A stretch of 64,000 nucleotides of DNA. Source: Anastatus disparis (taxonomy: Eukaryota > Arthropoda > Insecta > Hymenoptera > Eupelmidae). Shown piece after piece: positions 12,369-23,482 of this stretch. The position numbers and the translations under genes are program-made. The notes under the pieces were generated by a model that was not told the origin of the DNA, did no database searches, and saw only the letters and a list, made by a program, of their open reading frames with translations. The DNA lies in assembly GCA_017163975.1 (NCBI GenBank), contig JAFFSR010000347.1:7492001-7556000 (forward strand), given 5' to 3'. Within the stretch, counting starts at the first letter, position 1; every line of letters begins with the position of its first letter.

Positions 12369-13050
12369 GGGGCTAACAAGGAGAGTGCATTGCATTTGGG
12401 TCTTGGATTTTCTTCTAGCTTTGGGATCTTTTTCTTACATAAAATCATGAAAAAAGCCGCATCCATTCGGTCCAACGCTCGATTTTTTCCAAGTTATGAG
12501 CAGTTTTGTCTGTTTTGTTGAAAAAATTGCATCCGCTTTATAATTTTATAGTTTTCGAACTACTTATTCTAGAAGGTTTTTGCTGATTGCATATTAAAGT
12601 TGAGATTAAAACCTTTCGATTAGAAACAAAACGTGTCCAAAAAGCTCAAGTTGTTAAAAAGTTATAGGCGAATGAAAATAGCGCAAATATTTAGTTCAAA
12701 AAATGCATAGAAAATAAATGCAACATTTTAGTCAGAAATTCATTTCAATTTTCATCCCTTCATAAGTTTTTAACAACTTGAGCCTTTTGGACACTTCTTT
12801 TTAATCGAAAGGTTTCAATCTCAACTTTAATATGCAATCAGTAAAACCCTTCTAGAATAAGTAGTTCGAAAACTGTAAAATTATAAAGCAGATGCAATTT
12901 TTTCAACAAAACAGACAAAACTGCTCATAACTCGGAAAAAATCGAGCGTTGGACCGAATGGACGCGGCTTTTTTCATGATTTTATGTAAGAAAAAAGATC
13001 CCAAAGCTAGAAGAAAATCCAAGACCCAAATGCAATTCACTCTCCTTGTA
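12369..13050. repeat. Palindrome inside the 12.3-kb transposon
   Basis: Arms starting AACAAGGAGAGTG meet near 12,710. Because the arms mirror each other, the same short peptide is readable outward on both strands; this is not a gene. A stretch of the arm (GCGTTGGACCGAA and a nearby TTTTTTCATGATTTTATGT) recurs in the insertion at about 56,660-57,170. Confidence 0.85.
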
Positions 13051-13469
13051 AGTATAAGAACTTCGCTACTTTCATTAGGACAATGTCAACTCGTCGTCGG
13101 ACACATTACAGCTTCATCCTCACACTCTAACGTCCCCTTGCAAGGCAGTGCGCTTCTACTGGCATCGTTACCTCGACAAACTTATGAGCGGACCATTTCA
13201 CACGTCCCCATTTGGGGCAGTGTCACCGGCACAGTTTTTGTCGAGGGGGCAGGTAAAGGCTATTTTGATAAAAAAAAAATTTGAAAAGGCATGGTAATAT
13301 TTTACAAAATTCTATATCACAGAAAACTTTAATGTATTTTGAAATTGTATAATGTACGATCTCACAAATAAGAGAAAATTGAATATGATATTTTATTCTT
13401 CAAAGTAACCTTGTATTAAATTGAAATTAATCAATATTTTACAACAACCCCAAGATACCGTGGTTTAGG

Positions 13470-15096
13470 TTTGTTTTGTTTTGTATGTGGGATAAAACGA
13501 AAGAAGGTGACAAAGTTAAATTTGATAGCCCAATGGAATAAACCAGATAGAAGAGAGGATTGTTACTTCTGTATTACCGAAATTATTAAAATTAATAGTA
13601 AAAAAAAAATCTATCAAAAAAAATAAAAAGAGATGAAAAATTAGATCTTTTTGAAAGGTCATCAATTGAATCAGATTCCAACGATGAAAAACATGATGAC
13701 GAAGATAACGACGAAGTCAGTGACAGCATTGATGGGGATACAATAAATAAAAATAAATTAAAAGCTGAATCTTATAGAAGCGATAGTTATAAAGAAACTC
13801 AAAATAATGATGATGACGATGATGATGACGATGACGATGACGACATTTTCCTTCCAGCGGGCCAAAAAGACAAAAGCATAAAGTTATGGACTCAAAATAA
13901 ACTAAACGACTAAGTTAAAGAGCTTAGCTTATCTAAAGATGGAGCAGAACATTTAGTTTCAGTTTTAAAAGGCATGAATCAGTTGAAAAATTTTACTAAA
14001 GTATCTTTTTACAAAACAAGAAGCAAAAGTATTGAAACATATTTTGAAGAAATGAATCATGATGGTGATAAAATAGTATATTGTAAAGATGTAAAAGGTT
14101 TGATAAATGAAATTAAGCCTAATGTACATAAAGTCGAAGAATGGAGATTGTTCATGTATTCATCAAACAGAAGTTTAAAAGCTGTATCACCACACAACAG
14201 CAACTACTATGCCTCAGTTCCTATAGCGCACTACCCTATAATGAAGGAAACATATGACAATCTCAAAATTATACAGTAAAAAATTCCGTAGGACAAGCAT
14301 AAATGGCTTATATATGGCGATTTGAGTTTCTGGAATATTGTTAGGAGTGCAATCTGGATTTACAAAGACGCCATGTTTCTTGTGTTTATGGGATAGTAGA
14401 GACCGTGCAAAGCATTATCCATATTATAAATGGCCTGAAAAAAAATCTCTCGAAGTCGGAAAAAGTAACGTTATAGCCACTTCATTGGTTGATCCGAAAA
14501 AAGTTTTCATTCTGCCATTATAAATAAATAATGGTGTAATGAAACAATTTGTTAAGACTTCAAATAACAAGGGCCAGTGCATCAAATACTTGAATAGTAA
14601 GTTTCCAGATAAATCAGATGCGAAATTGGAGGAAGGTATTTTTAATGGTCCAGAAATTAGAAAAATGATGTCTGACCATTAGTTTATTAGTTCCATAACA
14701 AACGTTAAAAGAGCTGCATGGCTTACCTTTAAGGAAGCTACTAAAAACTTTTCGGGTAATCGCAGAAGACCAAATCACAAAGAAATTGTATCTAAAATGG
14801 TTGAGAACTTTGGAAAAATGGGTTGCCTAATAAACTATAAATTACATTTTCTACACAATCACTTGAATAGTTTTCCTGACAACTGTGGAGATCATAGAGA
14901 AGAACAGGGAGAGAGTTTTCACCAAGACATTAAGATAATGGAGAAGCGTTATCAAAGTAGGTGGGATACTAGTATGCTGGCCGATTACTGCTGGATGTTG
15001 AAAAGAGATTGTAAAGCTACTGAGAAAAAACGTAAAAAAAAACCTTTGCACCGATCATTTGATGAGAAACGTGTAAGGTATAGTAAGAAAAAATAA
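13470..15096 (+). pseudogene. Broken gene of a widespread repeat-protein family (CFLCLWDSR type)
   Basis: Pieces of one protein are readable in order on the plus strand. First is an N-terminal CYFC zinc-like segment near 13,560. An acidic Asp-rich linker follows at about 13,800-13,850. Then comes 13,974-14,279 with EEWRLFMYSS, then 14,338-14,523 with CFLCLWDSR, and last 14,797-15,096 with EEQGESFHQDIKIMEKRYQ and a basic C-terminus. I recognise the motif order as a large, multi-copy insect and metazoan family usually left unnamed. Its role as a transposase is an inference from copy number and from its place inside a TIR/TSD-bounded element. Breaks: a frameshift between 14,280 and 14,338, in-frame stops at 14,521-14,523 and near 14,680, and stops in the N-terminal part. 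It is not functional here. Confidence 0.75.
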
Positions 15097-15124
15097 ACGG
15101 CACAAATTTCGGTTTGTTTCACGC

Positions 15125-15575
15125 GAGTTCTGTAGATTTGCCCTTGAAATGACTTTCATTCTAAGGTGATGAAGTCAAACGGACCACGGATTTGGATTCA
15201 ACGACCCCAGAAACATATGCATATACTATCAAAATATGGTTGCCATTAATTTTGTAGAATAGAAATGATCCTGACTCTGAGGTGATGGGGTCAAACGGAC
15301 CACGGATTCCGATTCAGCGACCTCGAAATCATAAATATATACTGTTAAAATATGGTTGTAATTAACTTTGTAGATTTAACCTTGACCCTGAGGGGATGGG
15401 GTCTAAAGGATCATGGATTCGGACTCAGCGACCTCAAAAACATAAATTTTTATATTGTTAAAATATGGTTGCCATTAATTTTGTAGATTTGACCTTAAAA
15501 TGACCCTGATCCTGAAGTGATGGGGTCAAACGGACCACGGATTCTGATTTAGCGACCTCAAAAACATAAAATCTA
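15125..15575. repeat. Four-copy tandem repeat, 111-124 bp
   Basis: The core GGGTCAAACGGACCACGGATT-like segment occurs near 15,174, 15,290, 15,401 and 15,525. Each unit also has a GCGACCTC and a TGGTTGCCATTAATT segment. It lies in the subterminal region of the 3.35-kb transposon, where such arrays often sit. Confidence 0.85.
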
Positions 15576-15626
15576 CATGGTTTGGTCCGTGGGTTTTGAT
15601 ATTTTTTTTTTCGTGTGGCTATGTTA

Positions 15627-16890
15627 TGGTACCATCTGAGGATAAGTATTGTAATTTTTTTTTCATCCACAAAAATAAAATTGTAATTCATAACCTTAAA
15701 TGGATCGAAATTCCGTTTTTTGCTCATCCGTATTCGTTACAGTGGCTGAAAAGATTTATACAAACTCAATAATTGTTATTAAAATTAATTTATTAATTAT
15801 TCATAAATTATATATTTTCTTGTTTTTTTCTTACTTTTTTTCACAAGTTATCGACTTTATTTTCTCTTATTTCGATCTTGGACAGGGCTTTTATAGCGAG
15901 AGTTTGACACTCATATTCTATGGCGTAAAGACCTATGTTAATCTATAACATACATTGTTCAGTCCTGACGAACGATGATTTTTTTTTTATAAAAAAACTC
16001 CCCGCAACTAAGTTTAGAGCTTAGAAGCAGAAATGTGCTATCACGTCACATGGAGCTTGTCAATCAGCAATGCGTATTATGCAGTTTTTCATTTAAGCTC
16101 GGGACAAATAGCGCTCTTAACTCTGGCGTTGTCATGGCTTCACATTATTACTAGTTTTGTAAGCGAAGACGTATACACGCATGCATTAGCTTATCCATGT
16201 TGAATTGCGTGCAACGATCTGCAATGCACTGCTGTTAGAGAAGGATTTCTTCCTCTACTACTATCAAATGTCACGTAAAAGTGTTTTACTCTATCTTGGT
16301 GTGACATCATTGAAAATACATAGATAAACTTGGGAACGCAATTATATATGTTTACAATGCAAGCTTGTCGTACCGCCATGACAGCGTTAGAGTCCAGAAC
16401 GCCACCTTCCCTGAGCTTGAAAAGAAAACTACCTAATACTTATTGCTGATTGATATGCTCCACTCGACGCGACAACACATTTTTGCTTCATCGCTCTAAC
16501 TTAGCCTCAAGAAGATTTTTTATAAAAAGAAAAATTATGGTTCGTTAAGACTAAGTAATGTATGTTATAGATTATACACGAGCCCTTACGCCATAGACTA
16601 CGGCTGTAGAACACTCGCTATAACAGCCCTGTTCAAAATCGAAATAAGAGAAAATAAGATCGTTTACTTGTAAAAAAAAAGTAAAAACATAAAGAAAAAA
16701 TATAATTTATGAATAACAAATAAATTAATTTGAATAATAATTATTAAGTTTGTATAAATGTTTTTAGTCACTGTAACGAATAAGGATGGGCAAGAGATGG
16801 ATTTTTTGATTTATTTAAAGTGATGAATTACAATTTTTTTCGTCAATGAAAAAAAATTACAATCTTATCCTTAAATAGTATCATAATTGA
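15627..16890. repeat. Inner palindrome of foldback 3
   Basis: Arms 15,627-16,145 and 16,380-16,890 are imperfect inverses around a centre of about 235 bp. The three short reading frames here do not resemble proteins and mirror one another in part. Confidence 0.8.
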
Positions 16891-17387
16891 TAAAATATTT
16901 AAAAATTGCAATTTCAACCAAAAATTTTGATTTAAAAAAAAAAATTTTTCCGGTTTAACCGCAAAAAATACGATTATAGAAGTTATTGGAGCATATTTTT
17001 AACATCTAAAGCTGAAACCATGAATTTTTTTAAATCATAAGCTTGGATCAATAGCCCTTTTTCAATTTTTAAAGTTTATTTTCCAGTTTTTGATATTGGA
17101 ATATGATTTTTTAACCTTGTAACTAACTTTTTCTAATAATTCAGAAAATTTCAGATTTTTTAAGTATTTACCATTTTTACAGATGACTTGATCTTGTAAG
17201 AATAAAATAGAGCTAAAAAACGTATTAAATCGCAAAAAATATGAAAAGCTTTAATTTTGAGGCCCTGTACCCTCTGAGTTGACTTCCTAATGATCTGAAA
17301 ATTCTCAAAAATACTTGTGAAATCATTTAGAACTTCAAGTCAAGAAAAATCTATTTTTTTGCGCACGATTTGGCAGAGAATCGCGCA

Positions 17388-18440
17388 TTTATATTATTTA
17401 TTTATTTCTAAAAGGCAATACTTCTTTATTGAAAGAATTAACATCTTACAGTGCTTCAAAAATAATTATTTTTTATTCCTTTTTGCAAAATGAAACAGGT
17501 TTTCTGTCATTTTTCCTACTTAAGTCAAAGATTTTCTTTTTCCCTTATAGAAAAACAAAAAGAAAGAGTCATTGAAGAGCAACTTCAACTTATGCGGTTT
17601 TCGAATTTAGCGAATTGTATTTTTTTTACATTGTAAGATTGAAGAAAAAGTTTTAAAAAGAGAATAAAGCATTTACTTTTTTAAATGAATTTTTTTAATG
17701 ATGTTTAATAAAATGAGAATCATTTAGTTATTTGCTTATCTAAATTTTGAAATAATAATCTTAATTTTTGTTTATTGCTCACTATCAAGACGGCTGAAAC
17801 TTGGATAAAAAAGGTACTGTATCATTTGTTAATTCAAAGAAAGTTTATGCTTATTTTTTTTAATTTTAGAAATATTAAAAATATTTCTCGACATTACATA
17901 ATTTTGATCTAAAAGTAACATTCATAGTAAAATATAATTTAAAACAAATTTGTTTTTTTTATAATAATATGAACATTAACAACACTATTTAGTATATAAA
18001 AATATTAAATATTATTTTAATTTATCGTTTGCACAGTCGTCCTCGAATAATTTTGACCATGAAGTTTTTGCACCTCAGATTTCCCTTTTGGATATGATCA
18101 GAGATTAGTAGAGATCACCAATACCGTGTTATTGAAACGTGCCGATTGCGGCATTCCTAAAACTATTCGTGCAAAGTCCCTCCATGTCCACACGCGCAAA
18201 GAGAAATTAGTGAGAGGGGAGGAGACAAACACACGATACACGCGACTTCCAGTGACGTAGGTAAACTTACAGCAAGCCCGCTTTAGCGTGTACGGTGGCC
18301 GTGGTCACTAAGTTTTTACGCACCTCGACTCTAATATTAATTTTGCCACGTTCAAACCCAATGTTCCACTTTTGTTTCTTCTTTTTTCGTTCTCTTTTTA
18401 AATATTATATTTTGACTATCAATTTTTATTAAAAAATTTG
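17388..18440. other. No gene recognised; includes a GC-richer block
   Basis: Mostly AT-rich and stop-dense. A block at about 18,045-18,330 is visibly richer in G+C, but it shows no open frame, tRNA fold or match to a family I know. Confidence 0.45.
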
Positions 18441-18770
18441 TAAAATATTTTTTGTTCCTTAACAAAAGAACTTTTTTAAATTTATATAAACGTATGACAA
18501 CATTTTTAACTCATTTAATAAAAATAGAAAAAAATATAAATAAATCTAATTTCGTTTAGTAAAAGTAAAATAATAAACGTACCTAAAATAATAAATAATT
18601 TTACGAATTCCAACTTCATTAAAGCGAATTATAAATGAAAATTACATTAAATATCATGAATATTTTTAAAAATTGGACTTTTGCATCTTTCTTTTATCAG
18701 TTATCGTATTTTTGTATCATCAATTTTTATTTCCAAAATAAAAAAATTTATAATTTTTTTATAATTTAGT
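18440..18770. repeat. Dispersed repeat copy A (partner 22,905-23,220)
   Basis: This segment is colinear with 22,905-23,220, from TTTTTTGTTCCTTAA onward, including GAAAATTACATT and CATCTTTCTTTTAT. A weaker copy is recognisable at about 25,560-25,680. The family is unknown. Confidence 0.7.
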
Positions 18771-18804
18771 TTTGACTAAATTTATAATACTTGAATTATT
18801 TTTG

Positions 18805-19090
18805 TCCGTTAGATAGATAGATAGATAGATATTGATATATTTTGTAAAAAGAGTACAAAAAGGCGTGTAATACATCAAACAATAAGTAATAATTCTATAT
18901 AAAGTATTGCGCATAATAAGATAATATATCACAGTCAAATATTAAAATTAATATATAATACTGTACCAGTAAGTCACCATATAAAGCGATATCACAGACT
19001 ATTCTAAATACACGCAGAAAACAAGAAAACAAATTACAATAAAAAACAGTCTTAAATTTCTATCAGTCATAAAATTAAAATCAAATAACG
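18805..19090. repeat. Dispersed repeat copy B with (GATA)n edge
   Basis: It shares with 28,165-28,420 a GATA-rich edge followed by blocks such as ATAAGATAATA, ATATCACAGTC, AAGTCAC and GATATCACAGA in the same order. It may be the end of a retroposon, but no coding part is visible. From 19,090 to 19,966 I see only AT-rich sequence. Confidence 0.6.
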
Positions 19091-19966
19091 TAATATAAAA
19101 GATGAATCACTGTCATGACATCAAATAAAAATAAAATTGGACAGTACTATGAAAATAAAATTGGACAATAAATTAATAAAGTAATAATAAATAATTAAAT
19201 AAATTAAATAATAATAACATTCAAAGAATAAAAACTTGATACCGAAGATGTCATGACTTCTAATAAAAAACAGAACCACTCATTCTTTCTGCATTCATTC
19301 ATCCATCATTCACGCTCATAAATACATTCACACCTTAAATCTATATATAAGACAAAACAAAATAAATTAACATAAAAATTAAAATACTTAAAATTCCGTT
19401 AATAAGTGACATTTTCTAAACTTATATAAGGGCATGCTAACATTCTTTTTAATTAATTTTTGAAAAATACCATTTTATTTTAATATTTTCAAAATATAAA
19501 AAACGAAAAATCTCAATTTTTCAAAAATTACAGGAACGGTTTTGAAATTGACGTTGAGCAGAGATTACTTATCTAAGAAAAATGGAATATTCTTTTAGAA
19601 AAATAACTATTTTGCATCTTATGTGACTGCTTGTTCTGAATTACCTTTTTTGTAATAAAATAACTTTAAAAAATTTAAGATGTCTTCCATGCAAATTAGT
19701 ATTTAAATAATTAAGAGCTGAATGCTTCTCCAATCTGAAATTATATGAATTTTAGATAAACACACAATACTGATTTAATTAACAGATTATTGAGACCGAA
19801 AATGATCACACTTTAAATGAAATTATCTTAAAGAAATGATGCTAATTTTGCCAAGTTCAAATCTGATGCTTCACCTTTTCAATTAAACGCTTTTATTTAA
19901 CTTGACTGACTCTGAATATGTCTTCAAATCTTGCGATTAAAAATTAACGTGCTTCTTATTGACTTA

Positions 19967-20669
19967 CCAGGAGAGGCTATGAGCTTCGGGTCACAGATCT
20001 TGATGAAACTTCGAGATATGTTTTTAGGTACCAAAATATGAGTAAAGCCAGCGCGGTACGGTCTAACGCTTCGAAAAACTGAAATTATAGACGTTTCCAG
20101 TCTTATTTGAAGAAAAATGTAAAAAAAAGCTCCTAATTGAAGTGTGAATAATCCAGTCTAGAAATGTCTTTAATAAATCAACAGGGACTAGAATAAAAGT
20201 ACAGTAAGCAAGCTTTAATTTGCCGTTTTCAGAATTAAAAAATAATAATTAGAACCAGGGATATGTTCGTTCAAAGTTAAGAAACAAGAAAGTACCAAAA
20301 ATCATCTAAATTCTAAAGGACAGTGATTTTGTGATTTTTGGTACTTTCTTGTTTCTTAACTTTGAACGAACATATCTCTGGTTCTAATTATTATTTTTTA
20401 ATTCTCAAAACGGCAAATTAAAGCTTGCTTTCTTTACTTTTATTTTAGTTCCTGTTGATTTATTAAAGACATTTCTAGACTGGATTATTCACACTTCAAT
20501 TAAGAGCTTTTTTTTACATTTTTCTTCAAATAAGACTGGAAACGTCTATAATTTCAGTTTTTCGAAGCATTAGACCGTACTACTCTGGCTTTACTCATAT
20601 TTTGGTACCTAAAAATATATCCCAAAGTTTCGTCAAGATCTGTGACCCGAAGCTCATAGCCTCTTCTGG
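19967..20669. mobile_element. 703-bp near-perfect hairpin element, TSD TTA
   Basis: Arms of about 335 bp beginning CCAGGAGAGGCTATGAGC (left) and CCAGAAGAGGCTATGAGC (right, inverted) surround a loop of roughly 30 bp near 20,318. TTA flanks both ends (19,964-19,966 and 20,670-20,672). The arms differ at few sites, so the element is young or its arms are kept alike by gene conversion. It has no protein-coding capacity; a transcript would be a long double-stranded RNA. Confidence 0.85.
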
Positions 20670-20672
20670 TTA

Positions 20673-21094
20673 GATGGTTGAAATTTTCAGAATATATGTA
20701 TTTTGCATGACAATAGATGATTCTGTAATTAAAAAAAATTTTTTATAGTCAAATATTTATTATATATAAGCAATATTATAGTCAGTGCTATACGACTAAT
20801 CGGCCTTACTTCTTTGTACGGCTATACTTAACAGCTACTCGATTCTCAGTAAAGGCTTTATACATATAGGCGTTACTGAGAAAATGTATACAAGTGTATG
20901 TGTTTTGCAAAAAACACTCATGTATACGCTTATGTATATATAAGTATAGAAATGTGTACGTATATGCGTGCATATTTGTATACTCATATAAATAAATAAA
21001 ATTTATAAAAAAAATATTTAAAAAAAATGCTTTTATTTAACGTTAAAAAAATTAATAGAAAAAAATAAATTTTTTGAATTTTAAAAAAACTAAA
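20673..21094. other. No gene recognised
   Basis: AT-rich sequence with short TATG-rich simple repeats around 20,890-20,990 and no feature I can support. Confidence 0.5.
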
Positions 21095-21541
21095 AAGTAA
21101 AAATAAATAAATAAAAAATAATTGTTAAAAATGCTTTTATTAAAAAGAAGAAATAAAAAAATAAAATGTTTAATAATTTAAATGTATAATTACATTATAA
21201 ATTATGTTTCTGCCTAATATTTTATTGAAATTTTATATAAAAGCGTGGAAAACATAATTTTAAATGTTCTTTCAATATTCTCCACGCTTTTATATAAAAT
21301 TACTGAAACGTTTTGCTCGTTAATAATTATAAATATAATTTTATCAATAGAAGTTATAGTTTTGCTACGCCGAGTAGATGCGTAGCAATTAGTTGTGTGG
21401 CAGAAAGGAAAAAGGATGGATTTCTTTCGTGAGCTGGAGAACTCGTTAAGAATCGGAAGGGATAATAAAGAGAAAGGTTTTCAAATAAATTATCACGCTT
21501 ACCTTAGACTCTGGTCTTTATTGATTAACAGTGTATATGGT

Positions 21542-21603
<62 letters not shown>

Positions 21604-22610
21604 TTCTATGCGCTGTTGTTGTCTATGGTTATCCATGTATTTAACGCACTTCAAACTTATTACACTTTTTGTTTGGCATTTTTATTTTTACAATGTATAA
21701 ATATCGATTTTTATTTTAAAGATAAGTAATTGGAAATTTTATATATTCTCTAAATTTTATGAATTATTACAATTTAAGATATAATTTATGAAAATGAAAT
21801 TGATTTTAATACAATAGAAAATTATAATTGTGATTCGATACTGTAACTTACGGCAGTACTGTACTATAGATTTCGGTAGACTGGCTTCTTTTTATTATTA
21901 ATAGTGACCCGCTGGTCAATAATCAAAGTGATCTGTAGCAATTATAAATGAGCAAATGACTGGCTGCCTAGAGGATGGTCCCAAACCTTTTTATAGTAAC
22001 AAAAAGAGATCGAAAGTGAGAAAAAGACAATAGAAATTATTGGAGATGGCACGTGTCGAACTTGGGTCCACCTCTCGTAAGCCAATGTTAGTATATTGTT
22101 TAAAGCTATAAAAGGTAACAAAATCCGTATATTTCCGGTGGTCTTACGAAATAGAAAAATATGTTTAAACAAAAAGATACGTGCTATACTTCATAAGCTA
22201 GCATTAATGGGCACACATACAAAAAGGTGACGGACTTCTGTCAGAATAGTATATTTTTCGGTAGCCTAATAGAAAAATATGAAAAAGATGATACGTGCTA
22301 AACTTGTCGTAAGCTAGTATCGATCGCTGTGCATACTGATTAGTCAAAAAAAAGGTATCTAATTTCTATTTGATGAAATGCAAAAAAATTTTGATGTTGG
22401 CTGTTGCTTAAAGGACACATTAGGTAAAAGATAGAAATTTAAAAATATAGAACGCCTTTTTAGGACGTTACATTTCAATAAAATATTAAGCAGAAACATA
22501 ATTTATAATGTAATTATACATTTGAATTATTAAACATTTTATTTTTTCATTTTTTCTTTTTAATAAAAGCGTTTTATTAACAATTATTTTTTATTTATTT
22601 ATTTCTTTTT
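21095..22610. mobile_element. Long-TIR repeat with internal hairpin and (TA)n
   Basis: Left arm 21,095-21,234 matches 22,471-22,610 inverted, sharing AATTATGTTTCTGC on the left and its inverse on the right. A small hairpin (arms AAAAGCGTGGA and TCCACGCTTTT) lies at 21,231-21,302, and a pure (TA)n run at 21,543-21,600. An approximately 118-bp unit containing GATACGTGCTA and TAAGCTAG is repeated at about 22,130-22,350. I see no coding sequence I trust: the frames here run through the (TA)n or match nothing. Confidence 0.65.
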
Positions 22611-22904
22611 TCGTTCTTTTTTAAATATTATATTTTTATGATCAGGGGAAGAGGAAAAAATAAAATTGAGAATTTATTTAACACTTTAAATCCTATTTTA
22701 TTTCAAACATGTAAAAATAATTTATTTTACAGATTGGAATAAAGAAGAGTTTTAATATCAATATTACATGGCTATATAAATAATATTAATATGAATCAAA
22801 AACGTAGTTAGCTCTGTAATTTTTTCCTGCCAAATAAGATATTAAAGATTGAAAAAATTATTCGTAATTTGTAGTTGTTTTTTTATTCTTACTCAATTGC
22901 GAAT

Positions 22905-23220
22905 AGGAAAATCTTTTTTGTTCCTTAAAAAAAGGACATTTTCTAAATTTATATAAATTTATGACAAAATTTTATAACTAATTTAATAAATATAGAAAAT
23001 ACATCTAATTTCATTTTGGAAAAATAAAATAATAAATGGATCTAAAAATAAACAATTTTATGAATTTAAACTTGATTAAAGCGCATTTTAAATGAAAATT
23101 ACATTGAATAACATTAATATTGAAAAAATTGGACCTTTTTCATCTTTCTTTTATAAAATATCATATTTTTATTATATCATCAATTTTTATCTTCAAAACA
23201 AAAAATTTGATTTATGAACA
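22905..23220. repeat. Dispersed repeat copy A2
   Basis: Direct-orientation partner of 18,440-18,770. The 4.5-kb spacing between copies includes the hairpin and the long-TIR repeat. Confidence 0.7.
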
Positions 23221-23482
23221 TCATAATTTAACTTCTTACAAAACATTAAATAAAATTCCCACTGCATTTTAAATAGCTAAATTCTTTTGGTCTCTCGAAA
23301 ACTGTCATTTTCTAAACTTTTATAAAAGCATTATAAAATTATTTTTGATCCATTTAAGAGTAGGCCGGAGCAGTTTAAATTACCGACCGAGAAGTGAAAA
23401 TGTTATTTTATCATAAATAGAATAATTATACTGTTCTCAAAAGAATTTTTTATTGAGCACAATTTTCTATACATACATGATT

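Larger units (their letters stand above)
12279..15623 (+). mobile_element. 3.35-kb DNA transposon with CACAGCCACAC ends, TSD TTA
   Basis: The ends CACAGCCACAC (left) and the inverse of CATAGCCACAC (right) are followed on both sides by A-rich sequence and ATATCAAAAC, giving TIRs of about 40 bp. TTA flanks both ends (12,276-12,278 and 15,624-15,626). The opposite foldback arm keeps a single TTA at the empty site. Inside, in order, are a 0.67-kb palindrome, a broken gene on the plus strand and a tandem array. A 3-bp target fits PIF/Harbinger or CACTA-like integration, but the ends do not settle which. Confidence 0.75.
11776..17387. mobile_element. Large foldback element 3, split by a DNA transposon
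   Basis: Left arm 11,776-12,278 matches right arm 16,890-17,387 inverted; the shared end reads GATTCTCTRCCAAATCGTGC. The inner arm 15,627-16,145 matches 16,380-16,890 inverted. Removing 12,279-15,623 joins the two left pieces into one arm of about 1 kb, colinear with the right arm. The original element was therefore a foldback of about 2.3 kb. No gene belongs to it. A target duplication at the outer ends is not evident. Confidence 0.8.

Noticed and set aside
12269..13284. The same start peptide (MDRMDAAFFMILCKKK) on both strands
   Set aside because: It is the mirror image expected from the arms of a palindrome; neither frame has a conserved continuation.
18045..18330. GC-richer block as a candidate exon or RNA gene
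   Set aside because: No open frame, splice pattern, tRNA or rRNA similarity could be supported.
21395..21729. Frames with long Tyr-Ile runs
   Set aside because: Produced by the (TA)n run at 21,543-21,600.
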